A DNA stretch of 64,000 bases from CAWALV01 sp963782965 (GTDB taxonomy: Bacteria > Actinomycetota > Actinomycetes > Acidothermales > Acidothermaceae), in NCBI GenBank assembly GCA_963782965.1, contig CAWALV010000006.1, positions 124,001-188,000 of the forward strand. Direction: 5' to 3'. The notes beneath the pieces are model-generated. The model saw only the letters and a list, made by a program, of their open reading frames with translations. It was not told the origin of the DNA and did no database searches. Shown one piece after another: positions 34,901 to 41,802 of this stretch; position 1 is the stretch's first letter, and each line of letters opens with the position of its first letter. Position numbers and translations under genes: made by a program.

Positions 34901-36700
34901 CAGATCTCCGTCGCCGACGCGGCCGGTCAAGTCACCAGCTACGGCTACGACGCGGCGGGCCGGCTCACCACGGTGGCCTACCCCGACCAGGCGCCGACGT
35001 CGTTCGGCTACGACGCGGCGGGGCGTCGGGTGACCATGACAGATGGGACCGGCACCAGCAGCTACGGCTACGACGGTTACAGTCGGTTGGTTTCGGTCAG
35101 CGACGGTGCCGGTGCCACGGTCGGCTACACCTACGACAGCCTCAGTCGGATCGTCGCGATCACCTACCCCGACGGGCGGGTGGTCAGCCGTGGCTTCGAC
35201 GCGACCGGGCAACTCGTCTCGGTCGCGGACGGGTCGGGCAACAGCGTGAGCTTCGGCTATGACGCCGACGGCAACAATGTGACCAGCTCCTTCCCCGGTG
35301 GTGTCGCTGACACGGCGACGCTAGACGCGGCGGACCAGGTCACCGGGATCGGCATCGCCGCATCGGGCGGCAGCCTGGCGACCTTCGGCTACACCTTGAC
35401 CCCGGCTGGGTTGGCGGCCACCGCCAGCGACAGCCTCCAACCCGCCACGCAGAGCTACACCTACAGCCCCACCGATCAGCTCACCGGCGTCGGGGACAGT
35501 AGCGCCGGCTTCGGCTACGGCACGATCGCCAACCTGACCGCGCTACCGGATGGCAGCGCACTGGGATATGACCCGGCCGGGCAGTTGACCACCGCCGCCC
35601 ACCCTGACGGGTCGACCACCAGCTACGGCTACGACAGCCTGGGACGGCGGGTGGTTGCGGCCACCACCAGCGCCGGGACGACCAGCACGCTCGGCTACGG
35701 CCTCGACGCCGCAGGGCACTTGACCGCCAGCACCGACGCCGCCGGCACCACCACGAGCTATACCTACAACGGTGATGGGCTGCGGACCGCTGTCACCAGC
35801 GGCGGCGTCACCCGGCCGGAGGTATGGGACAGCCTGACCGGGGGGTTGCCGCTCCTGGTGAATGATGGAAGCGACGACTATGTGTACGGCCCTGACGGCA
35901 CGCCTGTGGAGCAGATCGACCAGCAGACCGGTGTCGCGGTGTTCTTGCACACGGATCGGCTCGGCTCGACGCGGCTGCTCACCGACACCACCGGGGCGGT
36001 TGTGGCCACCTACAGCTACAGCCCCTACGGCGCGGTGGTCTCCCACGCCGGCACAGCCACCACGCCGTTGCAATACACCGGCCAATACACCGATCCCACC
36101 GGCCTCATCTACCTACGCGCCCGCTACTACGACCCAGCGACGGCGCAGTTCCTCACCCGCGACCCGATCGAGGCGCTGACGCAACAGCCCTACCAGTACG
36201 CGCACGGCGACCCGCTCGACGAGACCGACCCAAGCGGTCTCGGCTGCGGTTGGACCAGTCCGTGGGACTGCGGTCCTTCGCTGCAGCAGGTCGGTGACTG
36301 GGCTGCCGGCTTCGGCGACACGGTCACCTTCGGCGGCACCAAGCAGATCCGGCGGCTGATCAACTACGAGCAGACAGGTGACACCAGCGACATCGGGGTC
36401 GACCAGTGCGACGACTTCTACCACTGGGGCAACATCGGCGGCGACGTCGCGAACGTCTTCGACTCCATCGTCGTCCCCGGCACGATCATCAAGTGGCTTG
36501 GCCCGGCAGCACCGATAGTCGGTCGCGGCGGCATCCTCTTCGGCCGCGGCGGATCATTCGGCGCGAAGGGCATCCTCAACCGCGGCTACGTTCGCCTCGG
36601 ATGGGGATGGAAGGGCAGTCAGGCCGCTGGACAGGACGTCTTCCGCATGGGAATTGGCGGCCCAGGCCGTAGCGTCTGGACGCACATTGACTTCTTCTGA
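28997..36700 (+). CDS. Giant secreted NHL/YD(RHS)-repeat protein with LamG domains and C-terminal toxin-like tip
   Basis: A 2567-residue exported protein. A signal peptide (VGLVGSAVLGVTVAAAPGALA) is followed by NHL/beta-propeller repeats (about 48-675, STLAGSG and VTDGGNHIRKV units). A DUF6531-like entry (DPVDPMTGALTEPAADVSV) opens YD repeats (GYDADGxxTSVTDP, about 690-1380). Two LamG-like modules (1388-1606, 1707-1933) flank a fibronectin-III-like domain (1615-1705). More YD repeats lead to the RHS core-associated domain (LGSTRLLTDTTGAVVATYSY, LIYLRARYYDPATAQFLTRD, about 2294-2415). The last 152 residues are a separate tip: WAAGFGDTVTFGGTKQIRR linker and a GWGWKG, VFRMGIGG, HIDFF end. In RHS polymorphic toxins the tip is the delivered toxin. 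Its activity here is unknown. ATG 28997 follows GAGAGGGGG. Confidence 0.88.
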   Translation: MRPLLPTAHAWVSSGVTVGLVGSAVLGVTVAAAPGALAGAGSPGFLGTGIVSTLAGSGVSRTTAGVGAQASFGAPSGVVAVGGYVYVRDSDAISRVDPVTGDVSILAGVAGQPSCVDGPTGAASSLGGGGPMATDGVYLYTANSACGVRETSLVTGATTTLVGSIPAGVGGLAVGPDGTVYLSPGLSTSNAVYAVDVAGHALQTFATLPQGTRIYALAADQNGLYMITTMQYQADQIQEVSWGSTVAVPFVSDSQLDATVLVSAGGYLLVSAFSSLREYDKSDGSSHDVAGAGTGHVDGRGADAWFDRFTGLAWDGSAAVYLTDNANYLRVVTSAGALPASQPPGYTSSVAMDIGDVITLAGTGSGPTSAGHGRSAGFRGPTGLAVSGGDLYVADVDGVSVVDLKTAAVSVLAGPNNPSLPACQDAPTGATATFGGPTVAIATDDYYVYLAGGTCRDVRRVSRITGATSTVAGPPHPGTITALTVGPGGVLYGIEALNVTASLVRIDSTTNSLQTVLTLSAGQTISGFGLAADSDGIYISYTLQTNPNVPGVGHLDFYSFSDGSVTALYTNPNSGLLRYYGGPMVSAGQYVYGVARLPSATGGEAEVLVAFDKQAPGLHYVAGSDNGYADGAGPAAEFDSINGITTDGVDLYVTDGGNHIRKVIPTLVQGGWPGEQIGGYNLAQLPVGCSCADPVDPMTGALTEPAADVSVPGRGPALSWSRTYDSSQAAALGPLGYGWAGSYNDAVVVDPYEGSGALASSPMVDVVQENGSRVPFTLNADGSYSAPSRVLATLTRNADGSWTFVRRKTSTFTFDTTGRLTLLSDRNGYVTTLSYDGAGRLAKVTDASERTLTLSYGGNGLISAVTDPLGQVTAYGYDNAKDLTTATDPAGNVTSYVYDAAHKMTSKTSPGSGVTTTTYDADDRVLSQTDPLGHASTFDYGLATGFESGTVTMFDPLNVATQMVFDSGKLIAITHAAGTEEAATTTYEYDPVTDGTTRVTDPAGDITTATYDSAGNQTSATDADGHTTTSTYDGYGDLTSRTTPRGVTTDYGHDAHGNLTSVTVTGAGLSVSASNTYADPAHPGDVTASTDADGRTTTYGYDAYGDATSTTDPAGDVTIDTYNLDGRLTSEVAPRGNVAGADPADYTTSYGYDAAGRPAAVTDPLGHTTSYGYDADGNKTSVTDPTGEATSYRYDVADHLTTVTAPDGTTTSYGYDADGHKTSAADAAGHTTTFGYDHLGRLITVTDPLGHVTTSAYDLAGRLTSVTSANGGVTSYSYDPAGQLLSTTSPTGGVTSYGYDADGHRTSVTDPDGHVTSFGFDGIGRPTSTTNPGGTVEHQTLDAAGQLLSYTQPIAPAAPTPSLPGGGGADPAPAPAQTPAAAGLSNPYPSAVLADGPSIFYRLDDATGSASTTDSSGSGNDATVDPSGVSLGQPGALPDESDAAAGFAGGLARESSGAGLPVGNADRSVEAWFKTTNTGHQVITWWGSQNDQQQVEVGTDAGRQIYLSGQYDDARFSAGYSIADGTWHHLVLTYAGATQMVTAYLDGQRLGAQVLPHPLDTTLDATGLTVGGPECDCYTFNGSLDDVAIYPAVLSATQVAAHYAASGYPTAGAPQQPTAVQTTTGTNQVAVAWTAPASGAPVDHYLVSVAIAGQPNVTLAAAGDQTTALLTGLPGGTPMTAQVVAVNSDGASAAAASASFTVSGPAATYPAQVRADHPAVFYRLDEAATTTTVADSSGNGRDATNTVEQGLGLGGATDPVAAEGASAASTGSGETQLGSGAGLPTGNADRSIEAWFKTTNTAHQVLTWWGTDAPDQEMELGFDNGDQIYLTGEYNEARFTTAASLADNTWHHLVVTYDASALTVKAYLDGALVGSQQLAGGPWNTTLDTTGLVVGGPEYHGYYFTGSLADVAIYRSTLTAQQVAIHYRAGTFGGLATTTYSYDAAGRQTSVADPDGRITRFGYDADSEQISVADAAGQVTSYGYDAAGRLTTVAYPDQAPTSFGYDAAGRRVTMTDGTGTSSYGYDGYSRLVSVSDGAGATVGYTYDSLSRIVAITYPDGRVVSRGFDATGQLVSVADGSGNSVSFGYDADGNNVTSSFPGGVADTATLDAADQVTGIGIAASGGSLATFGYTLTPAGLAATASDSLQPATQSYTYSPTDQLTGVGDSSAGFGYGTIANLTALPDGSALGYDPAGQLTTAAHPDGSTTSYGYDSLGRRVVAATTSAGTTSTLGYGLDAAGHLTASTDAAGTTTSYTYNGDGLRTAVTSGGVTRPEVWDSLTGGLPLLVNDGSDDYVYGPDGTPVEQIDQQTGVAVFLHTDRLGSTRLLTDTTGAVVATYSYSPYGAVVSHAGTATTPLQYTGQYTDPTGLIYLRARYYDPATAQFLTRDPIEALTQQPYQYAHGDPLDETDPSGLGCGWTSPWDCGPSLQQVGDWAAGFGDTVTFGGTKQIRRLINYEQTGDTSDIGVDQCDDFYHWGNIGGDVANVFDSIVVPGTIIKWLGPAAPIVGRGGILFGRGGSFGAKGILNRGYVRLGWGWKGSQAAGQDVFRMGIGGPGRSVWTHIDFF

Positions 36701-36716
36701 TTCCGAGAGGCCACTG

Positions 36717-37181
36717 ATGCAGGACACAGAACTGGCCGAGCTGCTGTGCGAACGCCTTCGGTCGTTCATCCGTGACGAACAGATTGCCGCAGACGTCGGC
36801 GTAGTTCCCGGCGACGGAGCCCGAGGACCCTTCGTTGAGGTCCGGCCGACGGGCGAGTCCGAGTCCCCGCACATGAGCGTGCACGTCCTCGGGGCTGATT
36901 CAGTCGCTGTGAGCATTGGCCAAACCGCGTCGGCGGACTGGACTGGTTCGAGAGAGTCGATCTTGCAAACGATCGCGTCTCTGGCCGAGGCCATGTTCCG
37001 GGGACAGCTTCGAGAGGAGGTGACCAGCAGCGGCGGTCAGGTGTTGCGGTCAAAGCTGGTCGCTACCACGGACGCGGGAACAAAGACCCTGTGGACGCGA
37101 GCGTCGGCGCGAGGCCTACTGCGGTTCGGCTCCAGGAAGCGCGAGATACGGGCCTTTCCTGCTTACCCATCGAGCTCGTGA
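36717..37181 (+). CDS. Putative immunity protein of the YD-repeat toxin
   Basis: A 154-residue acidic-to-neutral cytosolic protein without signal peptide. No family was recognised. It begins MQDTELAELLCERLRSF and has an alternating strand/helix pattern (PHMSVHVLGADSVAVSIG, SILQTIASLAEAMFRGQL, VLRSKLVATTDAGTKTLW). It starts 16 bp after the giant gene, with GAGAGG six bases before ATG 36717, so it is co-transcribed. That position directly after a variable toxin tip is the hallmark of immunity genes in RHS systems. The immunity call is inferred from place, size and lack of export, not from homology. Confidence 0.6.
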   Translation: MQDTELAELLCERLRSFIRDEQIAADVGVVPGDGARGPFVEVRPTGESESPHMSVHVLGADSVAVSIGQTASADWTGSRESILQTIASLAEAMFRGQLREEVTSSGGQVLRSKLVATTDAGTKTLWTRASARGLLRFGSRKREIRAFPAYPSSS

Positions 37182-37273
37182 CGGCGTCTCGTCGGTCGGC
37201 GGCGTCCACGAGACCGGCGCATCATCGTCTGCGTTTGGATGCCGGCGTTGGTGCCGGTGTGGCCGCCGATCTC

Positions 37274-37296
37274 GTGCCGGTCTTAGAGACCGGCAC
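37274..37296 (+). terminator. Perfect hairpin after the toxin/immunity pair
   Basis: GTGCCGGTCT and its exact complement are separated by TAG. It lies 93 bp after the putative immunity gene within the otherwise featureless gap 37182-37534 and probably ends that transcript. No gene could be supported in the rest of the gap. Confidence 0.6.
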
Positions 37297-37534
37297 CCAG
37301 ACCAACAGGCCGCTGGACGCAAACGCGCACGTCACCGGCGGGTTCCGCCTGGAGCGACGGGTTCCAGACTCCTGAGGGGAATCCGCTTGCACACTCATGT
37401 GCGCGGCACAGACGCCGCACCCGCGCCCTGAGCTGGCGGCAACGAGTTTGTCGCCTCGGGGCCCGTTTCCCCCGGTTCATAGGTGTGACTCTTCACCGAC
37501 TGCCGCCGTGGCCCGGCGCCTCTCGCGTCGTTGG

Positions 37535-37933
37535 TCAGCGCGTTCGCCGCGGGTCCTTCGCCGCGCCATCGCCGCGACCGCGGGTGGCGCGGGGGCCTTC
37601 GTGGCCGTCGCGGTTGTCGTGGCGGGACAGGAACGCTTCGAGGACGGCGATGACGGTGTCGCGTTCCTTGCGGTCGAGGAAGCGGGTCGCTTCGAAGGCG
37701 AGCCGGAGCCGTTTGTCGTCGGGGAGCCGGCCGTCGTCGCCGTACACGAGGGTGTCGGTGCTGACCGACAGCCCGGTGGCGAGGCGGCGTAGCGCGGCGA
37801 GCGAGGGTTCGCTGGTGCCGGCTTCGTACCGGCGGAGCTGGCTGATGTTGACCCCAGCGCGCTGAGCGAGTGCGACCTGGGTCAGCCCGCGGTCACGGCG
37901 CAGGGTGGCGAGCCGTTCGGCGAAGTCGTCCAT
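37535..37933 (-). CDS. XRE-family helix-turn-helix regulator
   Basis: A 132-residue protein with an N-terminal Cro/CI-type HTH (FAERLATLRRDRGLTQVALA, QRAGVNISQLRRYEAGTSEP, SLAALRRLATGLSVSTDTLV). A helical middle follows (RLAFEATRFLDRKERDTVIAVLEAFL) and then a basic low-complexity tail (RDGHEGPRATRGRGDGAAK). The middle segment resembles XRE proteins associated with accessory elements and toxin-antitoxin-like loci. It diverges from the two small genes at 38023-38492 and may repress them. Confidence 0.8.
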   Translation of the reverse strand: MDDFAERLATLRRDRGLTQVALAQRAGVNISQLRRYEAGTSEPSLAALRRLATGLSVSTDTLVYGDDGRLPDDKRLRLAFEATRFLDRKERDTVIAVLEAFLSRHDNRDGHEGPRATRGRGDGAAKDPRRTR

Positions 37934-38022
37934 CGGCGTTCACGGTAGCGGAATCCTGGACTTGAGGAGGCGTGTATGCGAGGTAATGTCAACCGTATTC
38001 GCCACCCACGTGGGGAGGGCCG

Positions 38023-38271
38023 ATGGCACGGGAGCCACACGCAGGCCCGGTCGGGCTTGGTGAGCTCCTCGCGGCCAGCGGCGTGGCCCTGCATGACGAC
38101 CCGGCCGAGTCCGGCGGGACCTGCCCGCGCTGTCACCAGCCGGTGCATGTCGACCTCGACGCCGACGCGTGGTACTGCGGCTGCGGCTTGAAGTTTGTGA
38201 CACCAGACGGCATCGGGGCCGTCTTTGGCCCCGACGGAACGATCCAGTACTTCGGACGGATGACCCCATGA
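38023..38271 (+). CDS. Small zinc-ribbon protein
   Basis: An 82-residue protein with a single zinc-ribbon-like module: CPRC and, after an 18-residue spacer, CGCG. The rest (GLGELLAASGVALHDDPA before, IGAVFGPDGTIQYFGRM after) is not recognised. The start ATG follows GGGGAGGG. It ends in an ATGA overlap with the next gene. The function is unknown. The divergent XRE gene suggests a regulated two-gene unit. Confidence 0.6.
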   Translation: MAREPHAGPVGLGELLAASGVALHDDPAESGGTCPRCHQPVHVDLDADAWYCGCGLKFVTPDGIGAVFGPDGTIQYFGRMTP

Positions 38272-38492
38272 CTTTCGAGCTCTTCAAAGCCTTTCCGCCA
38301 GACCGCGACTCCGCAGTCGTCGAGCTGAACGTGCGAAGCGGCGGCCAGGTCGACATCCCGGCCGAGGTTCGACGCGAAGGCGGTCAGCTCCGGATTGCGA
38401 TCTTTGGTAAGCAAGAAGGTACCGTCTGGGACTATCCGCTTGAGGACTGGATGACCGCCTTAACACGCGCCGCCGAGATCCTGGGCGATTGA
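38268..38492 (+). CDS. Hypothetical small protein coupled to the zinc-ribbon gene
   Basis: A 74-residue acidic protein (starts MTFELFKAFPPDRDSAVVELN, then GQVDIPAEVRREGGQLRIAIFG, VWDYPLEDWMTALTRAAEIL). It appears as a beta-rich N-terminal part and a C-terminal helix and matches no family that I know. Coupling by ATGA to the zinc-ribbon gene implies that the two products work together. It could be an antitoxin-like or immunity-like partner, but that is speculation. Confidence 0.55.
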   Translation: MTFELFKAFPPDRDSAVVELNVRSGGQVDIPAEVRREGGQLRIAIFGKQEGTVWDYPLEDWMTALTRAAEILGD

Positions 38493-38681
38493 CCGGAGGA
38501 GCATGACGCCTCCGGTGCTGGCACGCCTACGAGTCAACCGCTCTCTGCGATGGCTCCTCCTGCCATTGCTGTCGCTGGTTTCCGCCAGCTCGATCACAAG
38601 CCTGGCCACCGCCGCGGGGTCTGCTGCGCGTTCGGTTGACACTTCTTTCGAGGGACGAGGTCGCCCGGAAAGGATGTCGCT

Positions 38682-38889
38682 TTGCCGAAGAAGTTCCGGC
38701 CGGAGTTTAAGCGTGATGTGGCCGCGATCGCTCGCCGGGGCGATCTCACGATAGACGAGGTCGCCGCGGATTTCGACATCGCGCCGGCGTGCGGCGTGGG
38801 ATGCGCCAGGCCGACATCGATGACGGGTCAAGGGCGGGCGGACCACCGCGGAGCAGACCGAGTTGGTGCAGCTGCGCCGCAAGTCTCGC
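38682..38889 (+). pseudogene. Decayed IS3-family OrfA transposase fragment
   Basis: TTG 38682 begins KKFRPEFKRDVAAIARRGDL, then TIDEVAADFDIAP, the HTH of IS3-family OrfA. The continuation is scattered: MRQADIDDGSR in a second frame and TTAEQTELVQLRRKSR in a third. At least two frameshifts have occurred, and OrfB with its DDE motif is absent. The 38503-38681 stretch before it probably belongs to the former element end and has no convincing gene. Confidence 0.75.
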
Positions 38890-38969
38890 TCCTCTGCGGG
38901 CGCGGGGATGCCAGCATGGATTCGACCGAGGCCAGCATGGACGAGCATAGTGGCGGCGAGGGAGGCAGC

Positions 38970-39915
38970 GTGGGCAACAACGGCGGTGGTGGTGACGGCA
39001 CAAAGTTGCCGAAGAAGGTCATCGACGAGCTCACGGTGAAGCCGGGGGAGTCGGCGTCGCTGGCCGACCGCAGCACCAGTGAGACCCGCTACGACTGGCT
39101 GAGCGAGCTCGGCCACTCCAAGGCCTCCAACCTCGCCGGGCGTGACCTCGAGGCGTTCAAGCAGGACCTCACCGATGCCCAGCAGCTGCTCTACGCGGGC
39201 GGCAACTATGCCCTGCTGCTTGTCTTCCAGGCACTCGATGCGGCCGGCAAGGACGGCACCATCAAGCACGTGATGTCCGGCGTCAACCCGCAGGGCTGCA
39301 AGGTCGTGTCGTTCCGCCAGCCGTCGGCCGACGAGCTCGGCTCATGACTTCTTGTGGCGGTGCGTTCGCGCGTTGCCCGCCCGAGGGCAGCTGGGCATCT
39401 TCAATCGCTCCTACTACGAGGAAGTTCTCGTCGTCCGCGTTCACCCTGAACTGCTGGACAAGCAGAACCTTCCGGACGACGGCGGCAGCGACGAGCTTTG
39501 GCAGCACCGCTACGAAGACATCAACGCGTTCGAGCGGCACTTGCACCGCGCGGGCACCCGCGTCGTCAAGTTCTTCCTGCACGTATCGAAGGAGGAGCAG
39601 CGGCAACGGTTCCTCGCCCGGCTCGACAACCCGGAGAAGAGATGGAAGTTCTCCGCCCAGGACGTCGCCGAGCGGGAGCATTGGGATGCCTACCAGCGCG
39701 CCTACGAAGAAGCGATCACGGCAACCTCGACGCCGTGCGCGCCGTGGTACGTGATCCCGGCCGATCACAAGCCGGCCATGCGCGCACTCGTCGGCGGCAT
39801 CGTCGTGCACGCCATCGATCAACTCAACTTGCAGATACCGACACCCAGCGACGCCGAACTCGCAGGGATGGAAGAGGCGAAGCAGAAGCTGATCGCCGAA
39901 GCGCCCAAGAAGTGA
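38970..39915 (+). pseudogene. ppk2: Polyphosphate kinase 2, broken by a one-base frameshift
   Basis: The first part (to stop 39345-39347) has the PPK2 start ELTVKPGESASLADRST, DAQQLLYAGGNYALLLVFQA and Walker A LDAAGKDGTIKHVMSGVNP. Removing one T at 39342 restores HDFLWRCVRALPARGQLGIF, NRSYYEEVLVVRVHPELL, KFFLHVSKEEQRQRFL and the KRWKFSAQDVAEREHWDAY end, giving a full-length enzyme of about 315 residues. PPK2 phosphorylates nucleotides with polyphosphate. As written the gene is interrupted, either by real mutation or by an assembly error. GTG 38970 behind GGGAGG is the likely start. IS3 debris lies directly upstream. Confidence 0.85.
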
Positions 39916-40138
39916 TCGCAGGGCACCCGTTCTAACCCTCGGGTGAGTTGCTGGCATCGCCGCCGCTACCGAATTCTGTACGCCATCACGGAACCTTCGC
40001 AAGAGATGGGCGCCGCGCCGGATCAGCGGTTTATCACCTCGGCTGATCGGCAATGGCCACAGTGGCTCGGCCCATCCGGCGCCGGGTCAATGCCGGGCGT
40101 TCTTCGAATAGACGGCGCAGACCAGCGAAGGAGATGTG

Positions 40139-40228
40139 ATGGGTAAGGAAGCGCGCGTGGGCCTGCTCCTTGGAGCGAGTGCTTGTCTCATAGCGGTCAT
40201 GGTCGACTGGGTCGTGGCCGAACTCTGA
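40139..40228 (+). CDS. 29-residue single-pass membrane peptide
   Basis: ATG 40139 sits five bases after AAGGAG and opens a 29-codon frame: MGKEARVGLLLGASACLIA followed by VMVDWVVAEL. Residues ~6-26 form one hydrophobic helix, with a basic N-terminus (positive-inside) and an acidic end. A strong hairpin follows 25 bp later, completing a monocistronic unit. The rest of the 39916-40138 gap shows nothing else. Function unknown; a regulatory or toxin-like small membrane protein is possible. Confidence 0.5.
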   Translation: MGKEARVGLLLGASACLIAVMVDWVVAEL

Positions 40229-40253
40229 CCACCTGTTGACACTGATCTTGAGG

Positions 40254-40285
40254 GACGCCGGCCCGGCGCAAGCGGGGCCGGCGTC
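40254..40285. terminator. Bidirectional hairpin
   Basis: An 11-bp perfect stem (GACGCCGGCCC and complement) with a 10-base loop lies between the small membrane peptide and the convergent MoaD-like gene. A run TCTTCGG follows on the plus strand. Confidence 0.75.
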
Positions 40286-40292
40286 TTCGGCT

Positions 40293-40589
40293 TCAGCCGC
40301 CGGCGATCGCGCCGACCACGAGGTACGGCTCCTTGCCCGCCGCCACCTCATCGGGCAGCGCAGCGTCGGGTGACTCGTTCGACAAATCTTCTTCACACGC
40401 GAAGAACCTGATGAACGCGCGCCGCCGTTGCGTCACCTGATCGCGCATCGTGCCGCGCAGCATCGGATACCGCGCCTCCACGGCGTCCAGCACGCTGCGC
40501 TGGGTGACCTCACCCTCGACGTCCAACGAGACTTCGCCCCGCACCTGCGCCAGGGTGCGCAGATGCGCGGGCAGCACCACCCGGATCAC
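40293..40589 (-). CDS. MoaD/ThiS-like beta-grasp protein ending in GG
   Basis: A 98-residue ubiquitin-like beta-grasp protein (RVVLPAHLRTLAQVRGEVSL, SVLDAVEARYPMLRGTM, FFACEEDLS, end VVGAIAGG). The terminal Gly-Gly is the thiocarboxylate or conjugation site in MoaD and ThiS. It differs from the canonical MoaD at 60641 and is not next to molybdopterin genes. The GTG start overlaps the BNR-protein stop (GTGA). Co-translation with a BNR-repeat protein suggests a dedicated sulfur-carrier or tagging role, which is not established. Confidence 0.75.
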   Translation of the reverse strand: MIRVVLPAHLRTLAQVRGEVSLDVEGEVTQRSVLDAVEARYPMLRGTMRDQVTQRRRAFIRFFACEEDLSNESPDAALPDEVAAGKEPYLVVGAIAGG

Positions 40590-41701
40590 GGCAGCGTCTG
40601 CACCTCGACCGAAAGCACGGCCGGCAGGTCGCGCACGATCGGTGCCCACGTGTCGCCGGAGTCGGCCGAGCAGTACACCTGGCCACCCGTCGTCCCGAAG
40701 TAGATGCCGCAGGATTCGAGCGAGTCGATCGCCATCGCGTCGCGCAGCACGTCGACGTAGCAGTTGTCGGCCGGCAGCCCCTTCGACAACTCCTCCCACT
40801 CACCGCCGCCGGTGCGGCTGCGGTAGACGCGCAGCTTTCCGTCGGGCGGGAAGTGCTCCGAATCGCTCTTGATCGGGACGACGTAGACCGTCTCCGGCTC
40901 GTGTGCGTGCACGCCGATGCAGAACCCGAAGTCGGTCGGCAGGTTGCCGCTCACCTCGCGCCAGTTCTCCCCGGCGTCGTCGGTGCGCATGACGTCCCAG
41001 TGCTTTTGCATGAAGACGGTGTTCGGGCGCGACGGGTGCATCGCCAGCCGGTGCACGCAGTGACCGACCTCAGCGTCTTCGTCGGGCAGGAACTGCGAGC
41101 GCAAGCCCTTGTTGATCGGGCGCCATGTCTTCGCGCCGTCGTCGGTGCGGAAGGCGCCGGCCGCCGAGATCGCGATGTACATGCGGTTCGGGTCGGCCGG
41201 GTCGAGGATGATCGTGTGCAGGCACATGCCGCCCGCACCCGGCTGCCAGCGCGGCGTGGAGTCGTGCCGGCGCAACCCGGGCAGCTCCTGCCAGTTCTCG
41301 CCGCCGTCGACGCTGCGGAAGAACCCGGCGTCCTCGACGCCGGCATAGAGAAGATCCGGGTCGGTCGGTGACGGCTCGAGGTGCCAGACGCGGGTGAACT
41401 TCCAGGGCCGGGGTGTGCCGTCGTACCAGAGGTGGTCGCCGACCTCCCCCTCGTACTGGAAGTCGTTGCCGACCGGTCGCCACGCCTTGCCGCCGTCGTC
41501 CGAGCGCTGGATCACCTGGCCGAACCAGCCGCTCGACTGCGAGGCGTAAAGCCGGTCGGGATCGGCCGGCGAACCGTTCACGTGGTAGATCTCCCAGCCA
41601 CCGAAGTGCGGACCGTCTACCTGCCACTTCTCGCGGCGCTCGTCCGATGTCAGGACGAAGGCGCCCTTGCGCGTGCCGACCAGAACCCGAACGCCGCTCA
41701 T
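40586..41701 (-). CDS. BNR/sialidase-like beta-propeller protein
   Basis: A 371-residue cytosolic (no signal peptide) beta-propeller with repeated Asp-box motifs: RSDDGGKAWRPV, RSVDGGENWQEL, RTDDGAKTWRPI, RTDDAGENWREV and CSADSGDTWAPI. Related proteins are annotated as exo-alpha-sialidase or WD40/YVTN/BNR-like, but the Asp-boxes are structural and the Arg triad and Tyr of true sialidases are not evident, so enzymatic activity is doubtful. ATG 41701 follows AAAGGAG. It is translationally coupled to the MoaD-like gene. It begins SGVRVLVGTRKGAFVLTSD, a start shared by this conserved group. Confidence 0.8.
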   Translation of the reverse strand: MSGVRVLVGTRKGAFVLTSDERREKWQVDGPHFGGWEIYHVNGSPADPDRLYASQSSGWFGQVIQRSDDGGKAWRPVGNDFQYEGEVGDHLWYDGTPRPWKFTRVWHLEPSPTDPDLLYAGVEDAGFFRSVDGGENWQELPGLRRHDSTPRWQPGAGGMCLHTIILDPADPNRMYIAISAAGAFRTDDGAKTWRPINKGLRSQFLPDEDAEVGHCVHRLAMHPSRPNTVFMQKHWDVMRTDDAGENWREVSGNLPTDFGFCIGVHAHEPETVYVVPIKSDSEHFPPDGKLRVYRSRTGGGEWEELSKGLPADNCYVDVLRDAMAIDSLESCGIYFGTTGGQVYCSADSGDTWAPIVRDLPAVLSVEVQTLP

Positions 41702-41802
41702 GCCGGCTCCTTTCGCCGTGATCGATCGCTCTGCCGAGCGTGGCTCGCACGTTGAGACGTCCGCCGTGGCCAAGAATCATCGCCGACCGCTCAGGCGGCA
41801 CG

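Noticed and set aside
31481..36000. Possible CRISPR-like or satellite repeat array suggested by recurring GGCTACGACGCCGACGG
   Set aside because: The recurring units are coding YD repeats of varying length in one frame, without uniform spacers.
37397..37865. Forward ORFs opposite the XRE gene
   Set aside because: Shadows of the HTH gene, Arg/Ser-rich with no motif.
38503..38754. 83-residue forward ORF after the 74-residue gene
   Set aside because: GGAGGAG is only one base from the ATG, the frame runs into the OrfA remnant in another frame and the product has no fold; probably mobile-element flank.
38460..39269. 269-residue reverse ORF spanning IS3 remnant and ppk2
   Set aside because: Antisense to PPK2 and transposase sequence, with no family motifs.
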